Assembly: GCF_001748385.1 (NCBI RefSeq) | Contig: NZ_BCLI01000004.1 | Coordinates: 434,001-498,000, forward strand | DNA: 64,000 nucleotides | Source of the DNA: Vulcanisaeta thermophila | Lineage (GTDB): Archaea > Thermoproteota > Thermoprotei > Thermoproteales > Thermocladiaceae | Reading direction: 5' to 3' | Shown: positions 41,990 through 51,381 of the stretch, piece by piece | How positions within the stretch are numbered: position 1 is the stretch's first letter | How the letters are laid out: each line of letters begins with the position of its first letter | Made by a program: the position numbers and the translations under genes | Notes under the pieces: generated by a model | The model's input: only the letters and a program-made list of their open reading frames with translations | The model's database searches: none | Told to the model about the DNA's origin: nothing

Positions 41990-43291
41990 TTAAGGTTCTA
42001 TCCTGAAGCGATCCCTTGGGTATAGAACAACCTCCCTAATATTCTCACGCTTAAGGAGCACCATCATCAACCTGTAAAGTCCCATGCCCCAACCAGCATG
42101 TGGTGGCATTCCATAGTCATAAACCATTAGGTGGCTTGCAAAGTTGTCGGGGTTCAATCCCCTCTTCCTCAGCGCCTCGATTAGCATTTCCTTTTCATGA
42201 ATTCTACTACTGCCGGAGGCTATCTCGAGCCCATTTATAACCAGGTCAAAGGACTCGCTGATTTTGGGATCCTGATCCAGGGGTTTTGTGTAGAATGCCC
42301 TTAGGTCTGTGGGGAAGTGTATTATGAAGAATGGTTCCCCAATCTCCTCACTAAGTATTTCCATTCCGGCCTTGGGCACATCATCGCCCCAATTAACCTT
42401 TAACCCCCTCTTCTCAAGGATGTCAAGGGCCTCATCATAGGTTATCTTCTTGAAGGGCTTCTTGGGGATTCTCACCTCGATATTGTTCTTTCTCAATTCC
42501 CCACCAAAGTACTTATTGACCCTATCGTAGACATTGACTATTACGTCCTCGAGAATCCCCATAACGTCCATGTAGTTGGCAAAGGCCTCCTCAATATCCA
42601 CTGATATGAATTCATTGAGGTGGTAATTCGTATTATGCTTCTCAGCCCTATACGCAGGCGCTATTTCAAATACCCTCTCGAGGCTCGCGGTTAATTCCTC
42701 CTTGTACAACTGGGGGCTTTGTGCGAGGTAGGCAATTCTTTCGAAGTACTGTACCGTGAATAACTCCGCACCGCCCTCGGTGCTCGTGACTATTATCTTG
42801 GGTGTGAAGACCTCTATGAAGCCATGATTGTAAAGGGTCTCCCTAATGCCCCTTAAAACCTCACTCTCCACCCTGAATATGAAGGAGTTCTCGGGTCTCT
42901 TCAAATCAATGGATCTATACGTAAGCCTAGTATCTAAGTCCGTCTCCACATTACCCCATATGTCCAGTGGCAGTGGCTTTGACTTGGCAACCACGTGCAG
43001 TTCCTCTGGGTATATCTCCACGCCTGCCCTGGCAATCCTACTGGCCTTGACCACGCCCTTAACGACCACGGCATCCTCCTTACCCAGTGTGGGTATGATG
43101 TTCCATACAGGGTCTGGAGTGACCCCCTTCTTCGCAGTTACCTGTATGAATCCCTCCCTATCCCTGATCACTATGAACTTAACACCACCGAGGTCCCTAA
43201 CCTCCCAAACCCACCCGGCCACGGTCACCTCCTTACCATCTAACTCGGCGGTTACTTCCCTGGTCCAGTGGGTTTTCCTGGGGAAACTCAC
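41990..43291 (-). CDS. aspS: Aspartyl-tRNA synthetase
   Basis: Class II synthetase (433 aa, archaeal short type without the bacterial insertion). The N-terminal OB fold (VTVAGWVWEVRDLGGVKFIVIRDREG) binds the anticodon; motif 2 is EIAPAYRAEKHNTNYHLNEF and motif 3 is HAGWGMGLYRLMM. Archaeal enzymes of this type often also charge tRNA-Asn, but discrimination cannot be judged safely here. The start is GTG 43291, with TATA TGTATATAAAGG about 27 nt upstream. Confidence 0.95.
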   Translation of the reverse strand: MSFPRKTHWTREVTAELDGKEVTVAGWVWEVRDLGGVKFIVIRDREGFIQVTAKKGVTPDPVWNIIPTLGKEDAVVVKGVVKASRIARAGVEIYPEELHVVAKSKPLPLDIWGNVETDLDTRLTYRSIDLKRPENSFIFRVESEVLRGIRETLYNHGFIEVFTPKIIVTSTEGGAELFTVQYFERIAYLAQSPQLYKEELTASLERVFEIAPAYRAEKHNTNYHLNEFISVDIEEAFANYMDVMGILEDVIVNVYDRVNKYFGGELRKNNIEVRIPKKPFKKITYDEALDILEKRGLKVNWGDDVPKAGMEILSEEIGEPFFIIHFPTDLRAFYTKPLDQDPKISESFDLVINGLEIASGSSRIHEKEMLIEALRKRGLNPDNFASHLMVYDYGMPPHAGWGMGLYRLMMVLLKRENIREVVLYPRDRFRIEP

Positions 43292-43380
43292 GATTTAGCA
43301 CAGTCACTATGCCTTTATATACATTTCATACCAGGGTGGTAATGGGTGCGTTGAACAACCTGACTAAGGCATTCCCTGAC

Positions 43381-43896
43381 TTAGTACCTGGTTATCTCAA
43401 CCCTAATGTTACTACCACTAATTTGGCTAAGAACCTTGGCCAACTCACTGGGTCTGAAGGGGAGCCTCTTTAATTCCTGCCTTGATATCCTCACCACGGT
43501 CTCCGTGGTCCCATCGGGCAGCCAGGACGTGGATACTGTAAGTATCCTAGCGGGTGATGCCAGTTGTGTGGCTAGCTCGTTTATGTTTACGCCCTTCTCA
43601 ACCACCTTAACCCTCTTATCAAACCTCCTCTCCAGTTCATGCTCCAGTTGCTGGATCACAACCCTTGGTAGTGACTTAATACCCTTAAGAACCACTATCA
43701 ATAGGTTGCCTATTTCGTAGGACTTCACGTACTCCACATCCTTAAGCTCCTCACCCAACTTACCACTCGATATTTCTAACAATGCATCACTAACATCAAC
43801 ATCGAGCATGGAATACTCCCCACTATCCAGCAATGATTGGCACTTGCTGCAAAACACCCTTGTTTTCACGCAGAAGGTGCAGAACGGGATTCTCAT
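43381..43896 (-). CDS. NusA-like KH protein with N-terminal zinc finger
   Basis: A 171-aa archaeal protein resembling the NusA-related KH proteins of Thermoproteales. The N-terminus CTFCVKTRVFCSKC gives two CxxC pairs for zinc; the rest forms two KH-like units (LLIVVLKGIKSLPRVVIQQLEHELERRF; LAKVLSQISGSNIRVEI). It probably binds RNA in transcription or translation. It lies 89 nt downstream of the aspS promoter region on the same strand side. Confidence 0.65.
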   Translation of the reverse strand: MRIPFCTFCVKTRVFCSKCQSLLDSGEYSMLDVDVSDALLEISSGKLGEELKDVEYVKSYEIGNLLIVVLKGIKSLPRVVIQQLEHELERRFDKRVKVVEKGVNINELATQLASPARILTVSTSWLPDGTTETVVRISRQELKRLPFRPSELAKVLSQISGSNIRVEITRY

Positions 43897-43961
43897 TCAT
43901 TATGGTCAATGGGGTTAAGGTTAATAAGCCTTTTGGTTCCGTCCTTTTACAATGGACATGC

Positions 43962-45812
43962 TTAAACAACACTGGGTACCGACGCCCTCCTCATCATTAG
44001 GTAAGCCCTCAGGTACTCTGCGTGGCTCCATAGGAGGGGTACTACGGACGTTGGTGAGCCATCAAAGGGGCTCACCTGCTCGGGCAGTAGGTTAGTGGGG
44101 GTCTTCACCTTATGAACCCAATTAATGAGTTCCCTAGCCCTCTGCAGGTCACCCTTTGCTGCGTAGTACTCAGCAACCCAGAGTGTGGTGATTATCCATG
44201 GATTACCGGGTATACCGCTGTAATCGCCGGGCACCCTCATGTAGTAATCATTCTCATAACGCGCCACACCCCCTATGGTCCTGACCCATAACTTATTGAT
44301 TACCATGTTCACCGTACTCTCCAGTATGGGCTCGAACGCGTCGAAAACCTCGAATAGGAACACACCCATTATGCTTGAGTCCACGGTCTTGTCCACATTA
44401 ACCATCTTACCATCATCCACATTAATCATCCTATAGAATACACCACGCTCTCTATCAAACAGGTAATTCCTAATACCCTCCCTAACCTCAATGGCAGCCT
44501 TCTCCCACTTATCGGCGTTTTCATACTCACCAAGGGCCTTGGCCAGGTTACTGGCGGCAATGAGGCCAGCGTATACTGAGGCTGCCGTGTACGTGTGAAC
44601 CCCAAGCCTCTCCTCCCAGGGATCAAAGCTCTCCAGGGGGAGGCCCAGTTTTGAATCCCTGAAGTTTGTCATGAAGTCCGCGGCCCTTGTGATCACGTCA
44701 TACACATCCCTAAGCAGGTCATAATCCCTGGTCTTTAGGAAGTACTTCCAGAAGGCGAAAACCACCGTGGCAGTCTCATCCTCCTGAATATTCAACGCCC
44801 TCTTACTCCTAATGGTCCAGGGGTGCCACGTGGAGCCCCAGGTACCACTTGGGTTGTACTTTTGGAAGAGGAACCCCTCGTCCCCAAAGAGTTTGAATAT
44901 GTACTCATAGAACCTCTTGGTGAATGTGTGGTAACCAGCCATGTCCAGGGCCATGGCCACGAAGGCCGCGTCCCTGGGCCACACATACGCGTACGTGTCC
45001 AGGTTGAACTTCATTACCGAGGTGTCGAGGGAGGCCGGTATGGAACCATTAACACCCATGTGGCTGAGTAAAACCGCTAAGCTCTGCATGGCCAGTTCAT
45101 CATCAGCATACTCGGAGGTTATGTTATTCCAGTAATTCAGGGACCTTGTGAAGTACGTCTTCACGTGATCCCTGAGGTTGAGTATTAACCTCATGACGTT
45201 CCTGTACGAATCACCCGCCACAATGAAGTACCAAAACTCTGGGTATGCTATGGATACTGCGGATGCAACGGAGCCCTGGGCAATGGGGTTCTTACTAAGA
45301 ATTCCATCCTCACAGTCGGGAAGCACCACGTTAAGGTCCCTCCTGCCTGTCGTGTACTCATAAATTTCGTGAGTGCTCGCAATGCCGAACCACGTATTGC
45401 CCTTGTAATGAAATACCGCATCCAGGGAGCTATCGTAAAACGCGGTATCCCCAATCTCATAACCCTCAAGCCTAAAGTCGTGGTAGAATATGACCCTAAC
45501 AAGCCCAGGACCCTTTATCGACACGTGCCTCACCAACGCTGGTCTCGATATTAAGACCGTGTCCTCCATGTTAATCTCAAGGCCGTCCCAATGGGCCTTG
45601 AGCCAGGCTCTCGAACCACTGAGCCTAATCTCCTTATCGCGTATGCCCTCAAGCCAGGTGAACTTACCATCATGCCAGAGACCCACCTTGAAGTGGCCAT
45701 TGTATGAGTGATTATGGCGTTGCCCGAGTAATGGGTAGTAAATGTCCCTAATGTAGTAATTCTCATCGTAGAGAACCGCCAGGGAGCCATTACTCAGGAC
45801 CACACTCCTCAT
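43962..45812 (-). CDS. Glucoamylase / trehalase-type glycoside hydrolase family 15
   Basis: A 616-aa GH15 enzyme that releases glucose from alpha-glucans or cleaves trehalose. An N-terminal beta domain (residues 1-240) precedes the (alpha/alpha)6 barrel with YVWPRDAAFVAMALDMAGY, GSTWHPW, the general acid in ESFDPWEERLGVHTYTA and the general base region NLLPEQVSPFDG. No signal peptide, so it is probably intracellular and acts on glycogen or trehalose. TATA CTTTTTAAGG is about 27 nt upstream of ATG 45812. Confidence 0.9.
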   Translation of the reverse strand: MRSVVLSNGSLAVLYDENYYIRDIYYPLLGQRHNHSYNGHFKVGLWHDGKFTWLEGIRDKEIRLSGSRAWLKAHWDGLEINMEDTVLISRPALVRHVSIKGPGLVRVIFYHDFRLEGYEIGDTAFYDSSLDAVFHYKGNTWFGIASTHEIYEYTTGRRDLNVVLPDCEDGILSKNPIAQGSVASAVSIAYPEFWYFIVAGDSYRNVMRLILNLRDHVKTYFTRSLNYWNNITSEYADDELAMQSLAVLLSHMGVNGSIPASLDTSVMKFNLDTYAYVWPRDAAFVAMALDMAGYHTFTKRFYEYIFKLFGDEGFLFQKYNPSGTWGSTWHPWTIRSKRALNIQEDETATVVFAFWKYFLKTRDYDLLRDVYDVITRAADFMTNFRDSKLGLPLESFDPWEERLGVHTYTAASVYAGLIAASNLAKALGEYENADKWEKAAIEVREGIRNYLFDRERGVFYRMINVDDGKMVNVDKTVDSSIMGVFLFEVFDAFEPILESTVNMVINKLWVRTIGGVARYENDYYMRVPGDYSGIPGNPWIITTLWVAEYYAAKGDLQRARELINWVHKVKTPTNLLPEQVSPFDGSPTSVVPLLWSHAEYLRAYLMMRRASVPSVV

Positions 45813-45867
45813 CAAAGGTGTTTAGGTCTTGTTCCTTAAAAAGCATTACTAAGCCTTTGGTGAGGCT

Positions 45868-47049
45868 TTAAACGCGCATTACGACCACAGTGGATGCCTG
45901 CATCAGATCTCCCCATGCATGCGCCAAGCCAGTATAAACGGGCTTCTTAACCTGCCTCTTACCAGCCTTCCCAACCAACTGCCAGTAAATCTCGGCAACC
46001 TTCATAACACCAGCCGCGGCGATGGGATTACCCACACCCAGGAGGCCGCCGGATGGGTTGATAGGTAAATCCCCATCCCTCTGGGTAACGCCCTCCCTAG
46101 TCAGTATGGGTGCCTCGCACTTCTTAGCCAGTCCCAGCCCCTCCATGTGGTGGAGCTCCTTGTAGTCGAATGGGTCGTAGACCTCGGCCACGTCAATCTC
46201 CCTCCTTGGGTTTGTGATACCGGCCATTCTGTACGCCATCTGAGCGGCCACGTTGGCGTACTCTGGGAATGCCAGGTCCCTGTTGGTCCATGACGTGGTG
46301 TCCAGGGCCCAGCCCACCCCGTCAATCCACACGGGCGTGTCCGTTTGCCTCCTGGCCACGTCCTCACTAGCCACTACAAAGGCCGCTGCGCCATCACTCA
46401 CTGGGGATATGTCAAGGAGCTGGACGGGCCACACAAGGACCTCACTCTTTAGTACGTCCTCCACGGTTATGTTGGCAGCCACCTGGGCTGCGGGGTGGTC
46501 CAGCGCATTCCTCTTATTCTTCACGCTCACCAGGGCTATGTCCTCCTTAGACGCGTGGCACTTGTACATGTACCTGTGCATCTCCATTGCAAAGATCCAA
46601 ATGAGGTTTGGCTGCAGTGGTACCTCAGTAACGGGGTCCCATATGTACCTAAACACGGCCTGCGGGTGTGGTATATCCGCACTGCTCATCTTCTCCTCGG
46701 CAACCGCCAGCACAGTCCTACAATGCCCACTGGCCACGTGCCACCACGCGGCTATGGGCACCATGACCCCGGTGGCGCCCCCAACGAAAACCCTCATGGT
46801 TGGTTTACCCACACCGCCAGCCCCATCCGCCAGGTACTCACCCTTCATGTGAACCCCATCAAAGGTGTCAGGTGCGCTTCCAATGACCACGCAGTCAATA
46901 TCCTTGAGGGTGAGCCCAGCCTCATCCAAGGCCTGCTTAGCCGCTATCCAGGCCAGCTCCTTCGGGGTTTCGAGCATTCTCCTCCTGAATAACGTAATCC
47001 CCGCACCAATGACCGCCGGCCTGTGTTTTACATATATGTTGCGTGGCAT
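45868..47049 (-). CDS. Thiolase-fold protein lacking canonical catalytic residues (paralogue 1)
   Basis: A 393-aa protein of the SCP-x/thiolase superfamily: PAVIGAGITLFRRR, AKQALDEAGLTLKDIDCVV, NPSGGLLGVGNP. The nucleophile block (usually CASG) reads VGGATGVM, with Gly instead of Cys; GHPxGxTG reads GNPIAAAG, with Asn instead of His. It cannot work as a standard thiolase; Ltp2-type aldolases or accessory subunits share such losses. ATG 47049 has its own TATA (CTTAATAATTCC, centre 47076) 27 nt upstream. The longer frame to 47199 runs into the upstream paralogue and is not used. Confidence 0.85.
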   Translation of the reverse strand: MPRNIYVKHRPAVIGAGITLFRRRMLETPKELAWIAAKQALDEAGLTLKDIDCVVIGSAPDTFDGVHMKGEYLADGAGGVGKPTMRVFVGGATGVMVPIAAWWHVASGHCRTVLAVAEEKMSSADIPHPQAVFRYIWDPVTEVPLQPNLIWIFAMEMHRYMYKCHASKEDIALVSVKNKRNALDHPAAQVAANITVEDVLKSEVLVWPVQLLDISPVSDGAAAFVVASEDVARRQTDTPVWIDGVGWALDTTSWTNRDLAFPEYANVAAQMAYRMAGITNPRREIDVAEVYDPFDYKELHHMEGLGLAKKCEAPILTREGVTQRDGDLPINPSGGLLGVGNPIAAAGVMKVAEIYWQLVGKAGKRQVKKPVYTGLAHAWGDLMQASTVVVMRV

Positions 47050-47095
47050 GTACCAATTATAATTCAAGGAATTATTAAGTATTAACCCCAGGTAA

Positions 47096-48250
47096 TTACC
47101 TACTAAGCACAGCCACCACGCTGGTGGTCGTGGGTACACCACGCCATGAGTGGACCACGGCCTTCTCAGCCTTACTAACCTGCATCCTACCCGCCTCACC
47201 CCTTAGCTGCAGCACCGCATCTATCAACCTAGCCAGGCCGTGGACCTCAAACGGGACACCCTCACCCAGCGCGCCGCCGCTTGGGTTCACAGGTATCAAA
47301 CCATCAATGTCGAACATCCCCTCGACCATGTACTTATGCGCCTCGCCCATTGGGGCCAGCTTCAACGCCTCTATAAATTGCAGCTCCTTGAAGCTATACC
47401 TATTATCCACCTCTGCGAAGCTTATCTCCTTGGCCGGGTCTTGGATACCAGCCATTTTGTAGGCTGCCTCGGCAGCCCTCATTGCATGCACTGGGAAGGA
47501 CCACTCGTGGAATTCCAGGGCTGGGTCCTCGGTTACCCAGTGAATCCCATCTAACCATATGGGCGTGTCCGTGTACCTACGCGCCACGTCCTCACTGGCC
47601 AGTACCACCACGGCCGCTGCGTCTGAGTACGGTGCAATGTCCAGTTTCGTGAGGGGTGATGCCACGTATGGCGCGTTCAATACGTCGTCCACCGTTATGT
47701 TAGCACCATAACTGGCCCTTTCATTCCTAAGGGCGTTCCTCTTATCCTTAGCAACCACGTAGGCCAGGGCCTCCCTGGGCACATTAAACCTCGCCATGTA
47801 TGACTGGGCCTCTAGGGCCGCCAATGCGTGGTAATTGGGTATGGCCAGGGGCCTCATGGTTATGGGGTCCATGGCGAAGAGCATCACATCATGTAGGTTC
47901 ACTATATCGCTGGGTTTGGCGTGGGACTCGGCAACAATCACGTCGAACTGCCCCGTCTTTATGAGCATGTAAGCACTAGCCACGCATTGAAGCCCATCAC
48001 CAGGAGTTGTGTAGACAGGCTTGAGCGTACCACCAATGGGCTCCGGCGCGAATTCATCAGCAATGGCTATCCCCTCCCAGAAGTCCTCCTGGCAGGAGGC
48101 GAAGGCGTCCACGTCAGTCCTTGGGTTAATGCCGCCCGCATCCTCGTATGCCCTCACGGCGGCCTCAAACATCATCTCCCTAAAGGATAATTCCTCAACC
48201 ATGGGCCTAAAACCATACCAACCAACACCAATTATTGCAACTCTCGTCAT
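47096..48250 (-). CDS. Thiolase-fold protein lacking canonical catalytic residues (paralogue 2)
   Basis: A 384-aa paralogue of the preceding gene: VAIIGVGWYGFRP, AYEDAGGINPRTDVDAF, then KDKRNALRNERASYGANITVDDVL and PVNPSGGALGEG, which align with the other copy. The Cys block reads PGDGLQCVAS (nucleophile position replaced), and GHP reads GVP. Both catalytic residues of thiolases are thus missing. The tandem arrangement suggests a heteromeric complex. ATG 48250 is preferred; TATA GCATTAAAATATG lies 26 nt upstream. Confidence 0.85.
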   Translation of the reverse strand: MTRVAIIGVGWYGFRPMVEELSFREMMFEAAVRAYEDAGGINPRTDVDAFASCQEDFWEGIAIADEFAPEPIGGTLKPVYTTPGDGLQCVASAYMLIKTGQFDVIVAESHAKPSDIVNLHDVMLFAMDPITMRPLAIPNYHALAALEAQSYMARFNVPREALAYVVAKDKRNALRNERASYGANITVDDVLNAPYVASPLTKLDIAPYSDAAAVVVLASEDVARRYTDTPIWLDGIHWVTEDPALEFHEWSFPVHAMRAAEAAYKMAGIQDPAKEISFAEVDNRYSFKELQFIEALKLAPMGEAHKYMVEGMFDIDGLIPVNPSGGALGEGVPFEVHGLARLIDAVLQLRGEAGRMQVSKAEKAVVHSWRGVPTTTSVVAVLSR

Positions 48251-48324
48251 AATGCAATTCCCCATCAACATATTTTAATGCATTACCCACCAATTTACTT
48301 ATTAAAACCAGGGTAATTAATGCT

Positions 48325-49083
48325 ATGATGAGGCTGGGCCTATTATTATTGATTGACTTAATTGTAGTTGTGGCAATGCAGTTAGCGGCCACTGTGCAGG
48401 ATATCAGGACGAGGGAGATCAGTGACTGGACCTGGATCGTTGGGGGCCTGGTCTCCGCACCCCTGGGCTTCTACGTGTCCTACGTGAGCCACGAGTTGGG
48501 GATTTACATTGCATCGGTGATTGTGGGCGCCGTACTGGCCCTGGCGATTTACTACACGGGCGCCATGGGCGGTGCTGATGCCAAGTCCCTGGCGGTTCTT
48601 TCAGCGTCGGTGCCAACCTACGTGGTTAGTAATCCCGCGGTTACGATCATAAACATAACGCCCCTATCCATACTCATCAACTCCCTAATAATAGCACTGG
48701 TGATTTACATACCGTACAACTTCCTGGTTAGCCTCAGGTACCTTGGTAATTGCAGGGCGTTAAGGGACATGGGCGCCGCTAAGTACCTCTACATACTCAT
48801 ACTAATGTGCGTACCGGCGCACCGAGTCCTTAGGAAACCCAGTAATTACTCCATATCCCAGGTGTTCGGTGATGGTGAGCCGAGGCCCCTGGTCTCCCTG
48901 GGTATTCGTACCGAGGACCCAACAGCAGTGGTTGGGGATTGGTTGTCCAAGGGTTACATTGACGTGGACACACCAATACTGGTTACCTACCACATACCCT
49001 TCATACTACCCATAACCCTAGGGCTTGTGATTTACCTGGCACTTCACATGAATTTCCTAACCCTGGCATTATCGTTACTTTAG
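48325..49083 (+). CDS. Archaeal prepilin peptidase (PibD/FlaK-like, A24)
   Basis: A 252-aa membrane aspartic protease that removes class III signal peptides from archaellin and pilin precursors. The two catalytic Asp are in VQDIRTREISDW (residue about 26) and AMGGADAK (GxGD-like), at the cytoplasmic ends of helices. About six helices are predicted. A 50-residue soluble loop (KPSNYSISQVFGDGEPRP...) before the last helix is longer than in minimal forms. No pilin genes are nearby. TATA ACTTATTAAAACC is about 25 nt upstream. Confidence 0.85.
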   Translation: MMRLGLLLLIDLIVVVAMQLAATVQDIRTREISDWTWIVGGLVSAPLGFYVSYVSHELGIYIASVIVGAVLALAIYYTGAMGGADAKSLAVLSASVPTYVVSNPAVTIINITPLSILINSLIIALVIYIPYNFLVSLRYLGNCRALRDMGAAKYLYILILMCVPAHRVLRKPSNYSISQVFGDGEPRPLVSLGIRTEDPTAVVGDWLSKGYIDVDTPILVTYHIPFILPITLGLVIYLALHMNFLTLALSLL

Positions 49084-49119
49084 GTTAAGGTTTTTATTAC
49101 ACCCTTTACAACAGGGTCT

Positions 49120-50406
49120 GTGGGTTTTGACGAGAATGAGCTAAAGCCCGTTAGGGGGATGAGGGATTTAACGCCCGAGGAGTACTACCCAATGCTCCAG
49201 GTTTTTGAGAGGCTCTCCAGGGTTGCCGAGTCCTTCGGCTACATGAGGGTTGAGACACCGGCCCTGGAGCACTACGAGATCCTGAAGGCTAAGGCTGGTG
49301 AGGACGTGATAAACGAGATATACTACTTCAGGGATAAGGCTGGTAGGGAGTTGGGCCTTAGGTTCGACATGACGGTGCCCGTGGCCAGGGTCGTTTCCTA
49401 CAGGGTTGACATACCGAAACCCATTAGGTGGTACTACATAACCAAGGTTTGGCGCTACGATGAGCCACAGCACGGTAGGTATAGGGAGTTCCACCAATTC
49501 GGTATTGAGTTCATAGGCTCCGCAAGCCCCAGGGCGGATGCCGAGGTCATAGCCCTGGGCATTGAGTCCCTAAGGGCGGTGGGGCTTGGGGACTTCCAAA
49601 TTAGGGTTAATGATAGGAGGGTCATGGATCAATTACTAGGTAGGTTGGGCATACCCGAGGGCGTGAAGCCCAGCGTGCTTAGGGTAATGGATAAGAGGGG
49701 CAAGGTTAGTGATGAGGAATTAATAAGGCTACTTACGGACCTGGGGCTCGGCACAGAGACCGCCCATGAGGTCATGAGGATTGCAAACACCCTTGAGAGC
49801 TTTGATAAGGTCCTGGATGTGATGAGGGAATTCGGGGTGGGTGGTGAGCTCGAGGGCTTTTACACGGAATTGATGAAGTACCTGGAAATGTACGGCGCCC
49901 TAAAGTACATGTACCTGGACATGGGCATTGTGAGGGGCCTTGATTACTACACTGGACTTGTCTTTGAGATGTACGTACCCGATTACAAACTGTCCGTAGG
50001 TGGTGGTGGTAGGTATGACAACCTAATCGAGGTATACAGTGGGCATAAGACGCCGGCCACAGGCTTCGCCATGGGCATTGAGAGGTTGGTGGAGGTTCTC
50101 ATGCAGAGGGGTGTGCTTAACCGTGGGTCCCCAAGGCTCGATTACTACGTGTACATGGTGGGTAATGACGATAAACTACTGGGGATTGGTTATAAATTGG
50201 CTTTGAAACTTAGGTCACAGGGGTTCAAGGTGGTCATTGACACTGGGGAGAAGAGCCTGAGGGCCGCCCTGGAGTACGCCTCTAAGTTGGGTATTAAGTA
50301 CTTCGTGATTGTGGGTCCCAGGGAGGTTTCCCAGGGCCTCGTTAAGGTTAGGGATATGGACACGTGGCAGGAGAGCACGGTACCCCTGAGCCAGTTCTCC
50401 CCCTGA
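49120..50406 (+). CDS. hisS: Histidyl-tRNA synthetase
   Basis: Class II synthetase (428 aa). PVRGMRDLTPEEYYPM, LRFDMTVPVARVV, the motif 2 block RYREFHQFGIEFIG, the histidine-specific GLDYYTGLVFEMYV and GGGGRYDNLIEVYSG, and FAMGIERLV (motif 3) are all present; the C-terminal anticodon domain begins near YYVYMVG. The start is GTG 49120, 25 nt after TATA GTTTTTATTAC. The bifunctional-nuclease gene follows 50 nt downstream with its own TATA. Confidence 0.95.
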   Translation: MGFDENELKPVRGMRDLTPEEYYPMLQVFERLSRVAESFGYMRVETPALEHYEILKAKAGEDVINEIYYFRDKAGRELGLRFDMTVPVARVVSYRVDIPKPIRWYYITKVWRYDEPQHGRYREFHQFGIEFIGSASPRADAEVIALGIESLRAVGLGDFQIRVNDRRVMDQLLGRLGIPEGVKPSVLRVMDKRGKVSDEELIRLLTDLGLGTETAHEVMRIANTLESFDKVLDVMREFGVGGELEGFYTELMKYLEMYGALKYMYLDMGIVRGLDYYTGLVFEMYVPDYKLSVGGGGRYDNLIEVYSGHKTPATGFAMGIERLVEVLMQRGVLNRGSPRLDYYVYMVGNDDKLLGIGYKLALKLRSQGFKVVIDTGEKSLRAALEYASKLGIKYFVIVGPREVSQGLVKVRDMDTWQESTVPLSQFSP

Positions 50407-50456
50407 GTTGTAAATGTGACACAAAGCTAATAAGGGAGTTAATCTATCACTGTGTA

Positions 50457-50954
50457 ATGGTTAGGGAGGAGGATTCAGGTAATAAGGGATCCAAGTATCT
50501 AAAGGCTGATTTGTTGGATGTCCTCGAGATACCCGAGGAGGGTGTTGCGGTCATGCTCTTCACCACGGAGGAGTGGGAGGACAGGGTACTACCCATTAGG
50601 ATCGACCTCTCGGCATCCTTCTCAATAAAGAAGGCCCTGGGCTTAATATCCTTCCAGAGACCGTTGACCCACGACTTGCTTGTGGACCTCCTTAATAGAT
50701 TGGATGTGGTTGTTGAGAAGGTGACCATAGATGCCATGATAGACGGGGTTTACCTGGCCACGATATTCGTGAAGGACCAGAGAACCAACGAGACCTTCCA
50801 ACTGGACGCGAGGCCCAGCGATGCCACGGCAATTGCCGTGAGGGTTGGCGCACCAATATACGTGGCCGACCACCTGGTGGCCTATACCGAGCCGCTGGAT
50901 CGTTATAGGGAGTTGAGGGCTAGGTATGGCTTTAGCTTTGAGAAGGGTGGTTGA
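50457..50954 (+). CDS. Bifunctional nuclease family protein (DUF151)
   Basis: A 165-aa BFN/DUF151 protein: MLFTTEEWEDRVLPIRIDLSASFSIKKAL, RPLTHDLLVDLLNRL and the signature FQLDARPSDATAIAVRVGAPIYV. Characterised members show nuclease activity on DNA and RNA; the cellular role in archaea is unknown. ATG 50457 is preferred over 50364, which lies inside hisS: a TATA-like GCTAATAAGG lies about 26 nt before 50457. Confidence 0.85.
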   Translation: MVREEDSGNKGSKYLKADLLDVLEIPEEGVAVMLFTTEEWEDRVLPIRIDLSASFSIKKALGLISFQRPLTHDLLVDLLNRLDVVVEKVTIDAMIDGVYLATIFVKDQRTNETFQLDARPSDATAIAVRVGAPIYVADHLVAYTEPLDRYRELRARYGFSFEKGG

Positions 50955-50957
50955 GCA

Positions 50958-51368
50958 TCACTCACCCATGACCAAAACAACAACCCTCCTACTCCTGGGC
51001 CCGTCGAAGTCAGCAAGGAATAACTCCTGCCACGTGCCCCTAACCAACCTACCATTAATCACGGGGAATACGTAGAATTGCCTATATAGTGTGGTGAGTA
51101 AGTGGGCGTCAGCATTATTATCGATCATATTGTGGTGGTAATCCCCACTGGCCGGTACCAACCTCTCAAATAGGTTCGCATAGTCACGCCTGATATTTGG
51201 TTCATCCTCATTCGCAAATAGCCCCGCCGTGGCGTGGGGTAGGAAGACAAGTACGATACCATTCCTAACACCTGACTCCCTCACCACCCTCTCCACCTGA
51301 TCCGTTATGTTAACAATGTCCCTCCTCTGCCTCGTCTCTATTACCAACTCCCTACTCACAACATGCAT
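50958..51368 (-). CDS. YjbQ/UPF0047 family protein
   Basis: A 136-aa protein with the family motifs GIVLVFLPHATAGLFANEDEPN (HxTxGhxhNExE) and DYHHNMIDNNADAHLLTTLYRQ, plus GTWQELFLADFDGPR. Conserved His and Glu form a putative metal site. E. coli YjbQ has weak thiamine-phosphate-synthase activity, but the true role is unsettled. It is 3 nt from the convergent BFN gene and 13 nt after the roadblock gene, probably in one operon with it. Confidence 0.88.
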   Translation of the reverse strand: MHVVSRELVIETRQRRDIVNITDQVERVVRESGVRNGIVLVFLPHATAGLFANEDEPNIRRDYANLFERLVPASGDYHHNMIDNNADAHLLTTLYRQFYVFPVINGRLVRGTWQELFLADFDGPRSRRVVVLVMGE

Positions 51369-51381
51369 GTACTAACCCAAA

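Noticed and set aside
43324-43380. Two CTGA motifs 16 nt apart between aspS and the NusA-like gene
   Set aside because: No box C or C' at suitable distance.
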